Shown piece after piece: positions 9,328-20,154 of a stretch of 64,000 bases of DNA. Within the stretch, counting starts at the first letter, position 1. Each line of letters begins with the position of its first letter. The stretch covers positions 33,361 through 97,360 of the forward strand of contig PMUP01000030.1 of NCBI GenBank assembly GCA_003166865.1. The letters run 5' to 3'. Below the pieces are notes generated by a model, which saw only the letters and a program-made list of their open reading frames with translations, searched no databases and had not been told where the DNA came from. The DNA comes from Bryobacterales bacterium (lineage in GTDB: Bacteria; Acidobacteriota; Terriglobia; Bryobacterales; Bryobacteraceae). Both the position numbers and the translations under genes were made by a program.

Positions 9328-10089
9328 GTGAGCGATGCTGCTTGGGTCGCAACTTCCGACGCAGCCGTCCCAGCCAGGACGGTACCTTCGCGGCACTCTG
9401 CCCTCGTCCGCGTCACTCATTGGATTGCCACCCTGAGCTTTCTTGCCCTGCTCGTCACTGGAGTCGAAATCCTCATCTCTCACCCGCGCTTTTATTGGGG
9501 TGAAGCGGGCAACATAAACACTCCGGCCCTCTTCAAAATTCCGATCCCCGCCTCCAGGTCATCCGTGCCCACCGGCTACGGCTACGTGCTGCCGGACCAG
9601 AACGGCTGGAGCCGCTATCTCCACTTTCAATCTGCCTGGGTCGTCGTACTCACCGGCTTACTGTACATAATCTCCAGTTTCTTTAGCGGACATTTGCGGA
9701 AAAACTTGCTCCCAGATCGGGCCGATCTTTCGTGGCGGACCTTCTCAACTACAATCGCGAACCATTTGCGCTTCAAGCCGCCGGGTGATGAAGAAGCCTG
9801 GTCGTATAACCTGCTTCAGCGGCTCACCTACCTGTTGGTGATCTTCGTTCTGTTCCCCTTGGTCATCTGGACGGGCCTGGCGATGTCGCCCGCCATCGCG
9901 TCCGTGTTTCCCACCGCCGTCAGCGCGCTGGGCGGCCAGCAATCCGCGCGCACCATTCATTTCTTCGTCTCGGTGGCCCTGGTCCTTTTTCTGTTGGTTC
10001 ACATCATGATGATTTGCCTCGCCGGGCTAAGGAACCGCATGCGCGCGATGATCACGGGCCGATATAGTACAGATAAGGAGCGCGCATGA
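9328..10089 (+). CDS. membrane cytochrome b (b561/DUF4405-like)
   Basis: VRVTHWIATLSFLALLVTG, WSRYLHFQSAWVVVLTGL, TIHFFVSVALVLFLLVHIMMI; GTG start. Confidence 0.75.
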   Translation: MSDAAWVATSDAAVPARTVPSRHSALVRVTHWIATLSFLALLVTGVEILISHPRFYWGEAGNINTPALFKIPIPASRSSVPTGYGYVLPDQNGWSRYLHFQSAWVVVLTGLLYIISSFFSGHLRKNLLPDRADLSWRTFSTTIANHLRFKPPGDEEAWSYNLLQRLTYLLVIFVLFPLVIWTGLAMSPAIASVFPTAVSALGGQQSARTIHFFVSVALVLFLLVHIMMICLAGLRNRMRAMITGRYSTDKERA

Positions 10090-10844
10090 ACCCTCTTTCA
10101 CGCCGCAAACTCATTACCACCGGGATCACGGCAGCGGCGGGCGCATCGGGCCTGGCCGTCGCAGGCGGTCTTGCGAAGCGTTACGGACTGATCCCGCCGG
10201 ATGCTGGCGGTCTCTATGGCGTGGGCGAAACGCTGACCTATGCAGCGCAGCGCGTACTCACCAGCCACTCGATGGCCCGCGAGTTTTCTCCCAGCCAGAT
10301 TTCGAACCCTCCGTTCGCGAACGAAGTCGCTCCATTAGGCGGCACGTTCAAGCGCCTTCAGGAAGGAGGCTTCGCTGACTGGAGGCTCGCGGTGGACGGC
10401 ATGGTCGCCCGCCCAGCATCATTTTCGATTGCCGATCTCAAGAGCCATCCTTCCCGCAGCCAGATCACTCACCTGGCCTGCGAAGAAGGCTGGTCTTATA
10501 TTGCGGAATGGACCGGCGTGCCACTCTCCCACGTCTTGGACGTGGTGGGGATTCTGCCGCAAGCCAAATATGTTGTCTACTTCTCGATACAGCAAGACTG
10601 GTGGGACAGCCTCGATATGGCCGATGCCATGCATCCGCAGACCCTCATCGCCCACAGCATGAATGGCGGTGAGCTTCCGGTGGGCCACGGCGGCCCTCTG
10701 CGCATGCGTGTTCCACGCCAACTGGGCTACAAGAACGTGAAATACATCACGCGCCTGACGGTAACCGACGATCTGAAACGGTTCGGCCAGGGCTTGGGCT
10801 CCTCGTCGCCGGAAGGCGGTTACGCCTGGTACGCCGGCATCTGA
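10086..10844 (+). CDS. molybdopterin-dependent oxidoreductase (sulfite oxidase/YedY-like)
   Basis: SRRKL..TG twin-arginine-like start; THLACEEGWSYIAEWTGVPLSHVL, PRQLGYKNVKYI; overlaps cytochrome b gene. Confidence 0.85.
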   Translation: MNPLSRRKLITTGITAAAGASGLAVAGGLAKRYGLIPPDAGGLYGVGETLTYAAQRVLTSHSMAREFSPSQISNPPFANEVAPLGGTFKRLQEGGFADWRLAVDGMVARPASFSIADLKSHPSRSQITHLACEEGWSYIAEWTGVPLSHVLDVVGILPQAKYVVYFSIQQDWWDSLDMADAMHPQTLIAHSMNGGELPVGHGGPLRMRVPRQLGYKNVKYITRLTVTDDLKRFGQGLGSSSPEGGYAWYAGI

Positions 10845-10891
10845 TTCGGCTAATGGCCGCTGACCTAAACGTGAAAATCGCGCTGGCTGGT

Positions 10892-10900
10892 TGCTATACT
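10892..10900 (+). promoter_or_regulatory. extended -10 promoter element TGCTATACT
   Basis: TGnTATACT ~80 bp upstream of the 10980 CDS; same 9-mer at 46145 and 55543. Confidence 0.45.
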
Positions 10901-10979
10901 GCTCTACGTAGTGCATCCACCGGGTAGTGGACACCGATTCCAGGAATTTTCGCGCAACGCAACCCGGAGATAGCCTCGC

Positions 10980-12551
10980 ATGCACACGCACCGTATCGCC
11001 ACGATCACTGCAATTCTGTCGACCGCGTTAATCGCGGCTCCGCAGAGCACGCCTGCTCCCCAGCAACAGACTTTGCCGCGCACGGCCGACGGCAAGCCAG
11101 ACCTCGAAGGCATCTGGCAGGCGTCCAGCACCGCGGCAGCCGATCTTCAGGATCACGCCGCAAGCCTCAACATGCTGGCCGGCCGTTCGGTGATCGGCGG
11201 AAACGAAATCCCATATCAGCCGTGGGCCGCCAAGCAGAAAGCCGAGAATTATCAGAATCGGCAGACGGCCGATCCGCTCTCGAAATGCTTCTTGCCGGGC
11301 GTCCCTCGAATCATGTATCTGGACTTTCCGTTTCAGATTTTCCAGACGCCGAAAGCTATCGCGATGGCCTTTGAATGGGAACTGGACTACCGCCTGATCT
11401 ACACCGACGGCTCTCCTCACCCCACTGACGCCGATTCCTGGATGGGCGATTCACGCGGCCATTGGGACGGCGACACCCTGGTTGTGGACGTCGGCAACAT
11501 CAATGACAAAACCTGGTTCGATATGGCGGGGGACTTTCACAGCGACGCGCTCCACGTGGTGGAGCGATACCGCATGACCGGCCGCGACAGCATTCAGTAC
11601 CAAGCCACCATCGAGGATTCCAAGGTTTTCACTAAGCCTTGGACCATCAACATTGCCTTGCAGCGCCGAACGGATCGGGACAGACTGTTCGAGTACTCCT
11701 GTCAATCCGAAGTCGAAGAGGCGAACGGCGCGTTCACGCGTGAGGAGCGAACCTGGTATCCGGGTAGCGGAACAGCGCCCCCGGTGGCCATGGCCGCCTC
11801 TTCGCATGTGCCCGCCACTCCGCCGCGAGTTGTGGCGAACCTTCGGCGGACGAATGGCGACAAGCCAGACCTGCAGGGCTTCTATGAATCCAAGGCCGAG
11901 GGCGCGAACCAGGCATTGGAAAGACCGGGCGCGCCGGCCGGACAAGCCCTGATCATCGATCCACCGGACGGGAAACTTCCGACGCAGCCCTGGGCCGTGG
12001 ACGAGCACGCCAGCCGGAATTTGAGCGAGCGCGGTTACGACGATCCGACGGCTCACTGTTTCCCCCAGGGCGTCCCTCGATCGATGTACATCCCGCAGGG
12101 AATTGAACTCATTCAAACCTCCGATTACATCGTCTTTCTGTTCGAACGCATGTCCTGGCGCATAATCCCGCTCGTCGATCAGGAGAAAGCGGGGCGTGCC
12201 CACCTGCCGGACAACATTCGATTGTGGGAGGGCGATTCGCTGGGACATTGGGAGGGCGACACGCTGGTTGTCGACACGACCAGCCTCAACGGCAAGACCT
12301 GGCTGGGTGAAGGCGGCGAAATTGTGAGCTACGCCGAACACGTGGTGGAACGATTCACTCCGGCGAGTCCCGACGCTATCAACTATGAGGCGACCATCAC
12401 CGATCCGGTGGTGTACACGCGGCCGTGGACAATGGCCTTTCCAATGAAGCGCGAAAAGTTCCAACTTACCGAGGCGGCGTGTCACGAGGAAGATCGCGAC
12501 CTCCCGCACATGAAGGCCATCAAAGACGCGGCCGCCGGGAAAAAGAAATAG
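10980..12551 (+). CDS. secreted protein with two tandem copies of an acidobacterial-type domain
   Basis: Halves share GKPDLEG/DKPDLQG, C(F)xxGVPR, GDS.GHWxGDTLVVD, KTW, HVVERF/Y, YTRPWT/FTKPWT. Confidence 0.8.
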   Translation: MHTHRIATITAILSTALIAAPQSTPAPQQQTLPRTADGKPDLEGIWQASSTAAADLQDHAASLNMLAGRSVIGGNEIPYQPWAAKQKAENYQNRQTADPLSKCFLPGVPRIMYLDFPFQIFQTPKAIAMAFEWELDYRLIYTDGSPHPTDADSWMGDSRGHWDGDTLVVDVGNINDKTWFDMAGDFHSDALHVVERYRMTGRDSIQYQATIEDSKVFTKPWTINIALQRRTDRDRLFEYSCQSEVEEANGAFTREERTWYPGSGTAPPVAMAASSHVPATPPRVVANLRRTNGDKPDLQGFYESKAEGANQALERPGAPAGQALIIDPPDGKLPTQPWAVDEHASRNLSERGYDDPTAHCFPQGVPRSMYIPQGIELIQTSDYIVFLFERMSWRIIPLVDQEKAGRAHLPDNIRLWEGDSLGHWEGDTLVVDTTSLNGKTWLGEGGEIVSYAEHVVERFTPASPDAINYEATITDPVVYTRPWTMAFPMKREKFQLTEAACHEEDRDLPHMKAIKDAAAGKKK

Positions 12552-12632
12552 GACCGAAACGGCGCTCCAGACACGCGACGAAATAAGGCCAAGGAACAGC
12601 CGCCCGTCTTCGCATAGGGAGATAATAGGGTA

Positions 12633-12947
12633 GTGCGCACTCCAGCCGGAAACGTCAATCAGGCCGAGCTCAGGGATGCGGTAGACCAGGCCGCTGAAGA
12701 ACTTGATCCCCGTGAAGTCCGAGAGGTCCGGTTCACTCTAGGATCTGATTCGGGCGGAGAACCATCAATATTCTTCGGCATCCTGCTGACCCCCTACGCC
12801 AGCCACCAATCCCGCTTGGCGCACGTAACCGGAAAAGTGGCAACGGCGCTATTTGATCAACTTCAACCTTACAATCGCTGGGGACTCCAGCCTTACTTTA
12901 ACTTCACCTCTGATCAGGCGCACTTCCGTAATCCAGGCTGGATGTAA
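12633..12947 (+). CDS. hypothetical protein, candidate partner of HEPN protein
   Basis: GTG start; 3-nt gap to the HEPN gene. Confidence 0.55.
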   Translation: MRTPAGNVNQAELRDAVDQAAEELDPREVREVRFTLGSDSGGEPSIFFGILLTPYASHQSRLAHVTGKVATALFDQLQPYNRWGLQPYFNFTSDQAHFRNPGWM

Positions 12948-12950
12948 TCG

Positions 12951-13433
12951 ATGGCGTTTGCTGAAGATCTTCTGAAGCAGGCGTTCCTTCTCCTCAATAA
13001 GGAGCCCAAAACCCCGACCCAAGCAAGTCTTCGAAGATCTGTTTCCACAGCCTACTACGCTCTTTTTCACCTACTGATACAGGACGCTTCCGCCAATTGG
13101 AGCCGATTGGATACGCGCGATTATCTTGCGCGGGCATTCGAACACAAGACCATGAAGGAGGCATCAACGCGGGCGGAAAACGCCACATATGATGATCCAT
13201 CAGTCCCTCCGCAGGTGGTGGCCAAGTTGCGCTCGGTTGCTAGGGCATTCAGGGAGCTTCAGTTTCAACGCCATCTTGCAGATTACAGCAATGCGACTAG
13301 GTGGGATAGGATCAAGGCGTCATCCAAAGTTAATCAATCCAAAACCGCTTTTGGTGACTGGAAGGCAATCCGCAACGAGTATGTTGCTCAGCGATACCTC
13401 ATCTCTCTTCTCAGTAACTACAAAGACGGGTGA
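12951..13433 (+). CDS. HEPN-domain-like protein
   Basis: SLRRSVSTAYYALFHLLIQDA signature and helical architecture. Confidence 0.65.
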   Translation: MAFAEDLLKQAFLLLNKEPKTPTQASLRRSVSTAYYALFHLLIQDASANWSRLDTRDYLARAFEHKTMKEASTRAENATYDDPSVPPQVVAKLRSVARAFRELQFQRHLADYSNATRWDRIKASSKVNQSKTAFGDWKAIRNEYVAQRYLISLLSNYKDG

Positions 13434-13578
13434 CGACGTGGGATTCGAACGCTGACCCATCGGCAGCTCCGCCGCTCGAGGTCTGCAATCCGCGTTCCCC
13501 CGCAGTAGCATGATCGACAGCACCACGGGATAGCCCAAGGCATGAGCAACCGCGAGATCGCCGGGAAGCTGCCGATGC

Positions 13579-14070
13579 CTATTTCTTGGGCGCGCCCTGG
13601 TCTCCTGCCTTATAGAAGGCATGACATACGGCGCATGCCTGGTCAACCTCCTCGAGTTGTTTTGTGAATCCCGCTGTGTCGTTGGCCGCAGCCAGCGCAG
13701 CCAGCCGGGCTGTCGCGGACGCATAATTGGCCGCAGCCCGATCGAAGCCGGGGCGGTCTCGCCAGATTGCGGGGAGCGCCTGCGAATCCGCAGACGTCTC
13801 ACCCTCGCCGGTGCCAGGCGGAAACATTCGCGGAAGAGCCTTGGCCCATTTGGCAAGGGCAGCCGCCGGATAGCCTTGACTCTTTGCCTCGCGTCCCGCC
13901 TTCATGGCATCGCCCATCGAGCGGAACGTGATGGAGGACATATCCAGGCTCGCCTGCCGCGCGGCGATGGCATCCAGGCCCGATATGCCTGGGGTACTCT
14001 GCTGGGGCGAGCCGGTCGCAGCGAAGACAAACGATGCGCCGGACAACACGATCAGGCTCTTGAATCGCAT
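13579..14070 (-). CDS. cytochrome c'-like (class II) protein
   Basis: Signal peptide; C-terminal CAVCHAFYKAG (CxxCH). Confidence 0.7.
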   Translation of the reverse strand: MRFKSLIVLSGASFVFAATGSPQQSTPGISGLDAIAARQASLDMSSITFRSMGDAMKAGREAKSQGYPAAALAKWAKALPRMFPPGTGEGETSADSQALPAIWRDRPGFDRAAANYASATARLAALAAANDTAGFTKQLEEVDQACAVCHAFYKAGDQGAPKK

Positions 14071-14141
14071 GCGGGTCAACCTCCTGCACTCTGCTCCCTC
14101 GGCCGCCGCCCGGATTGACAGAGTGGCTCTTCGATGATACT

Positions 14142-14166
14142 TTGTTATCCAAGGCTTGGCAAACAA
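14142..14166. promoter_or_regulatory. candidate PadR operator (inverted repeat)
   Basis: TTGTTATCCAAG-G-CTTGGCAAACAA, 10/12 arm match. Confidence 0.45.
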
Positions 14167-14170
14167 GGTC

Positions 14171-14500
14171 ATGGAGATCGACCGGCAGTTCCTAAAGGGC
14201 AGCATCAGTTTACTCTTGCTTCATCTGCTGTCGCGGGGTGAAATGTACGGATATGAAATTCTTCAGGAAGCCTCGCGCCGCAGTGCCAATGCTTTCGAAT
14301 TCAAGGAGGGCACTCTTTACCCCGCGCTGCATCAACTTGAGAAAAGGGGTGAGATCAAGTCCCAATGGCGCACGGCCGAAAACGGCAGGGAACGCAAGTA
14401 TTACTCGCTGACCCCCAAAGGCAGGAAAGCCGCCGCCGCGTATGAAAAGCAGTGGCAGCATTTGACCGGTGCGATCACGGCGATACTGGAGAGCAAGTAA
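14171..14500 (+). CDS. PadR-family transcriptional regulator
   Basis: LLLLHLLSRGEMYGYEILQ..FKEGTLYPALHQLEKRGEI...RKYYSLTPKG. Confidence 0.92.
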   Translation: MEIDRQFLKGSISLLLLHLLSRGEMYGYEILQEASRRSANAFEFKEGTLYPALHQLEKRGEIKSQWRTAENGRERKYYSLTPKGRKAAAAYEKQWQHLTGAITAILESK

Positions 14501-15313
14501 GTGCACGCGGCGGATGAACTGATCGACAGGATCGTGAACCGCTCGCGGATTCCATCGGCGAAACGACGGCGTGAGATTCAACGCGAGCTTCGCTCCCACA
14601 TCGAGGATTTCGCTGTCGCAGCGCGCGCGGCTGGCCGGGACGAAGACGAGATCGAGCGAGCGGTGCTGGCTAACTTTGGCGATCCCGGCCAGATCGCCCA
14701 AGGCTTTGCCTGGGTTTACCGGCACGAACGGCGAAGACTTCGGGTTTTCGCATACACGCTTTCCACCGTGCTCCTGGCGAGCTCTCTTTTAGCGGCGATT
14801 CTGGCAATGCAGACCGGTCTGGCGTTCGGCTTTGGCACGCCAATCATGAACGTGCTCGCGAGCAGGCATACGGTAATTGAAGCGCTCGACATCTTGGCGT
14901 CCGTGGCTGCCTATCTGGGCGTGACTTCGCTTGAAAATCTTTTCAAAAGCCGCCAGTTTCAAAAAGCAGCTTTCCTGCTCGCGGTAATCTTCACCATCCT
15001 CATGGCGTCGTGTGCCGCAGCGGGTCTCCACACAACCTTTCTTTTCTATGGACTCGTCAACGCACTCTTCTTTCGGGCAATTCAGCTATTCGTCAATCCG
15101 AAGGTCGCGCGTGTCGGCATCGTTGTGGTTTGTTTTTCGCTGGCCGGACTCGTTTCCGCTCTGCTGCGGGCGCCGGTTTCACAGGTTACCCTCGCGGCAA
15201 CTTGCGTCAGTTGGCTAGCTATGGGGGCTGGCTACCAACTCATGACTCATCTCGCGGCGCGTGTCGATGCAGCGCTTCTGAACAGCCTCCAGCGGATTCA
15301 AGCAGGTTACTAG
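14501..15313 (+). CDS. permease-prefix-domain-like membrane protein
   Basis: RREIQRELRSHIEDF...AVLANFGDPGQIAQGF then several TM helices; immediately follows padR; GTG start. Confidence 0.7.
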   Translation: MHAADELIDRIVNRSRIPSAKRRREIQRELRSHIEDFAVAARAAGRDEDEIERAVLANFGDPGQIAQGFAWVYRHERRRLRVFAYTLSTVLLASSLLAAILAMQTGLAFGFGTPIMNVLASRHTVIEALDILASVAAYLGVTSLENLFKSRQFQKAAFLLAVIFTILMASCAAAGLHTTFLFYGLVNALFFRAIQLFVNPKVARVGIVVVCFSLAGLVSALLRAPVSQVTLAATCVSWLAMGAGYQLMTHLAARVDAALLNSLQRIQAGY

Positions 15314-15326
15314 TGGGAGAGATCAA

Positions 15327-15947
15327 ATGAGAACCCTGACCATTCTGCTTGGGGGCTGCCTGCTGTTCGCGCTGGCGCCGCGCGGCGTCGCGCATTTCAG
15401 ACTGCTCGAGCCCGCATCCTGGCTTCAGGAATCGGAGGAGCTTGGCGATCCACAGTGGTCGGCTCCGTGCGGAGGAACGTTAACTGACCCCGGCAAATCC
15501 ACCGGCGCGATTACGAAAATCCAGGGCGGTGAAATGCTTCACATCCGAATCCGGGAAATGGCTTTTCATCCTGGCTTTTACCGCGTGGCCCTGGCCGTGA
15601 ATTCGCGCAACGAACTCCCTCCGGATCCCGAAGCCACGAGCGGGCCGGGGACCGACGGCCGTCCACGGTCTGTTTCGGGAGCCGTTCACTATCCGCCGTC
15701 ACCGCCAGTTCTTGCCGACGGCTTGTTCATGCACGTCGCGCCTTTCGAGAAGGAACAGGAAGTCGATGTCGAGATTCCGAACATCAGCTGCGAGAAATGC
15801 ACCTTGCAGGTGATCGAATTCATGGCGGCCCATGGCTGGAATAAAGACGGCGGCTACACCTACCATCATTGCGCCGACCTCCAGATCCGCGCCAACCCGA
15901 ATAAGCCGATCGATACAAGGTTTCCAGCCGAAAACAAACAGCGCTGA
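15327..15947 (+). CDS. secreted polysaccharide monooxygenase-like protein (SCE4755-type)
   Basis: Signal peptide followed by AHFRLLEPASWLQE...GDPQWSAPCGG...YTYHHCADLQI. Confidence 0.7.
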   Translation: MRTLTILLGGCLLFALAPRGVAHFRLLEPASWLQESEELGDPQWSAPCGGTLTDPGKSTGAITKIQGGEMLHIRIREMAFHPGFYRVALAVNSRNELPPDPEATSGPGTDGRPRSVSGAVHYPPSPPVLADGLFMHVAPFEKEQEVDVEIPNISCEKCTLQVIEFMAAHGWNKDGGYTYHHCADLQIRANPNKPIDTRFPAENKQR

Positions 15948-16007
15948 GATGCACCGCTAAGAGCGCCTGGAGCCGTGTGCAATGCCCCGCGCCGAATTCT
16001 TTCAGAT

Positions 16008-16434
16008 ATGACCGCCGGCCGAATCCTCATCGTGGATGAAGATGCTCGCCTCCGAGGCACGTTGGTTGAGCTCCTGGCAAGGGAGAATTTTCAACCCGCG
16101 CACGCGTCGAACGGAGCAGCCGCTCTCGCTTGTCTTCGCCGCTGCGATTTACCCCGGGATGATGTCGGCCACGTTCGAAGGAGTGCCCGTGCGGCTGACC
16201 ACCGCCGAGTTCATGGCGCTTGAGGCTCTCGCCCGATCCGCCGGGCGAGTTCAGAGCCGGGAAACTCTGACTTATCAGGCGCTCGGACGCCCGCTCCAGC
16301 CGTTTGATCGTAGCATCGATACCCACATCTCGAACATCAGGCGCAAACTATGCCTCGATCCGGGGCGAGGCATCGAAATCAAGAGCTCGAGGGGGCACGG
16401 CTATGTGCTCACCGTTCCCCGCTGGTGCGCATGA
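16008..16434 (+). pseudogene. degenerate OmpR-type response regulator
   Basis: REC start (GRILIVDEDARLRGTLVELLARENF) in one frame, winged helix (VRLTTAEFMALEALARSAGRV...RSIDTHISNIRRKL) in another. Confidence 0.7.
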
Positions 16435-16713
16435 CTAATCCATCGGGACGTCGGCATGTCCCTCGATAACCAACTCGGCTAACCCGATTCTTCATCCGAA
16501 TCAGATACTTACGCTGTCGCCACCCACCCGTGTATCCAGCTATCTTGTACTCTGTTCTTGAAGCTGATCCGCGCTCCCTCCCCTCCCGTTCCATCCCTGC
16601 GACCAGCGCCCGTCTGAAGAGGAAGCAAAAAAACACGACCAAACACAAAAGTAGGCCACTTGCGCCACCCGGCCGGCGGCCCGAAAAATTTCGCCGCTCG
16701 CCGCACAACACTC

Positions 16714-16760
16714 CCCACCTCCCACCACCCACCTCCCACCTCCCACCTCCCACCTCCCAC
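16714..16760. repeat. 7-bp tandem repeat (CCCACCT)n
   Basis: cccacctcccaccacccacctcccacctcccacctcccacctcccac. Confidence 0.9.
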
Positions 16761-16803
16761 GCAAGTTGGACAATTCTGCCGATAGCCCCCTTAGAATGAA
16801 TAG

Positions 16804-18086
<1,283 letters not shown>

Positions 18087-18087
<1 letters not shown>

Positions 18088-19622
18088 TGCTCGGCCAAAG
18101 AAAGCCGCTCGTCCTCACCATCCTGGACGGTTGGGGTTATTCCGCCGCCACGGAGGGCAATGCGATCGCCGCCGCGCGAAAGCCTACCTACGACGCGCTT
18201 CTGCGCGAATATCCGAACACGCTGGTGCGCACCTCGGGGCCTTCTGTTGGGCTACCGGAGGGACAAATGGGCAACAGCGAAGTGGGCCATTTGAACATCG
18301 GCGCCGGCCGCATCATTTATATGGATGTGACGCGCCTCGATAAGATGATCGCCTCCGGCGAGTTCTTCAAGAATCCGGTTCTGCTGGATTCCATGCTGCA
18401 CGCTCGTACCCATCGCCTGCATCTGATGGGCCTCTGTAGTGACGGAGGCGTGCATTCGCTGCTCACTCACCTCTACGCGCTGCTGAAGATGGCCAAGCAG
18501 CAGCAAGTGGAGCAGGTTTTCGTGCACTGCTTTATGGATGGGCGCGATACGCCTCCGGAGAGCGGCGCGGGTTTTCTCGAACAAGTACAAAAGGAGCTTC
18601 GCCAAATCGGAGTTGGCAAAATCGCGACCGTCTCGGGCCGCTACTATGCCATGGATCGCGACAAACGTTGGGATCGCATCGAGCGCGCATTTGGCGCAAT
18701 GGTGCTGGGCAACGGCGTCGCCTCCGATGACCCCGTGGCCGCGGCGAAGAAATCCTACGAGCATGGCGTTACCGACGAGTTCATCGAGCCGGTGACCATC
18801 GTCGATAGCAGCAAGCAGCCGGTGGGCCTCATCCGCGACGACGACGCCTGCATCTTCTTCAACTATCGCGCCGATCGCGGCCGCGAGATGACCATGGCGC
18901 TCACCGACCCCACGCTCGAAAAACCATCGCGGTCTCTGGCGCCCAAGAACCTGCACTTCACCACCATGACCGAGTACGACAAGAGCTTTTCCGTTCCTTT
19001 CGTGCTTCCGCGCGAGCATCCCAACAACATCCTGGCGGACGTGATGGCGCGGCTAAACTGGAAAAACCTGCGCGTCGCCGAAACCGAGAAGTATGCACAC
19101 GTGACTTACTTCTTTAATGGCGGCAACGAAAAACCTTATGACGGGGAGAGCCGCGAACTGATCGCCTCGCCGAAGGTTGCGACCTACGATCTGAAGCCCG
19201 AAATGAGCGCGGCCGGAATCACCGAAGTAGTGGTCAAGGCCATCGATCAGCGCAGCTTCGACGTCATCGTGATGAACTACGCGAATGCCGACATGGTTGG
19301 CCATTCGGGAAAAATGGCTCCCACCGTGCTAGCGGTGGAGGCCGTCGATGCTGGCCTAGGTGAGATCTACGCCGCTCTGCGCCGCTCCGGTGGCTCGTGG
19401 ATCATCACGGCCGATCACGGCAACGCCGAGATGATGATCGACCCAGTCACCAAAGGTCCGCACACTTACCACACCACCAATCCGGTGCCATTCATTTTGG
19501 TGAACGAAACGGGCGCCCGGTTGCGCTCCGGAGGCGCGTTGCAAGACATCTCGCCGACCGTGCTCAGCTTCCTGGACGAAAATCAGCCCAAGGAAATGTC
19601 CGGCCGCGACCTGCGCCTCTGA
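18087..19622 (+). CDS. gpmI: 2,3-bisphosphoglycerate-independent phosphoglycerate mutase
   Basis: [61 protein letters not shown] overlap with eno. Confidence 0.98.
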
Positions 19623-19667
19623 CAGAACCGCGACCGTGAGGGAGCGGTCCCCGGTTACACTGAAACT

Positions 19668-20150
19668 ATGTCCAAGCAATATTCAGCACCGCCCGCGATG
19701 GCGATTGATCCGGCCGGCAAGTACACGGCGACTCTCGATACCTCGAAAGGAAAAATCATTTGCGAGCTCTTCGCAAAAGACGCGCCGAAGACCGTCAACA
19801 ATTTTGTATTCCTGGCTAAGGAAGGCTTCTATGACGGCACGGTGTTTCATCGCGTCATCAACGACTTCATGATTCAAGGCGGCGATCCGACGGCCAGCGG
19901 CCGCGGCGGTCCCGGCTACAAGTTCGAGGACGAGACCAAGAACAATCCGCATCGCCACAAGATCGGTTCACTGTCCATGGCCAACGCCGGTCCTGGCACC
20001 AATGGCAGCCAATTTTTCATCACGCACATCGCCACCGATTGGCTGGACGGCAAGCATACCATCTTCGGCCAAGTGACCAGCGGTCAGGACGTGGTCAACA
20101 AGGTGAAGCAGGGCGACCAGGTGAAGTCCGTCACCATCCAGGAAGGCTGA
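19668..20150 (+). CDS. cyclophilin-type peptidylprolyl isomerase
   Basis: [32 protein letters not shown]. Confidence 0.95.
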   Translation: MSKQYSAPPAMAIDPAGKYTATLDTSKGKIICELFAKDAPKTVNNFVFLAKEGFYDGTVFHRVINDFMIQGGDPTASGRGGPGYKFEDETKNNPHRHKIGSLSMANAGPGTNGSQFFITHIATDWLDGKHTIFGQVTSGQDVVNKVKQGDQVKSVTIQEG

Positions 20151-20154
20151 AGCG

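Noticed and set aside
11451-12509. 352-aa minus-strand ORF
   Set aside because: Antisense to the two-domain secreted protein gene.
16715-16760. CRISPR-like tandem repeat
   Set aside because: Repeat unit is 7 bp without spacers; simple tandem repeat, and no cas genes in the window.
19634-19660. Similarity of gggagcggtccccggttacactga to 52400-52428
   Set aside because: Only two imperfect short matches; insufficient to call a repeat family without a genome-wide count.
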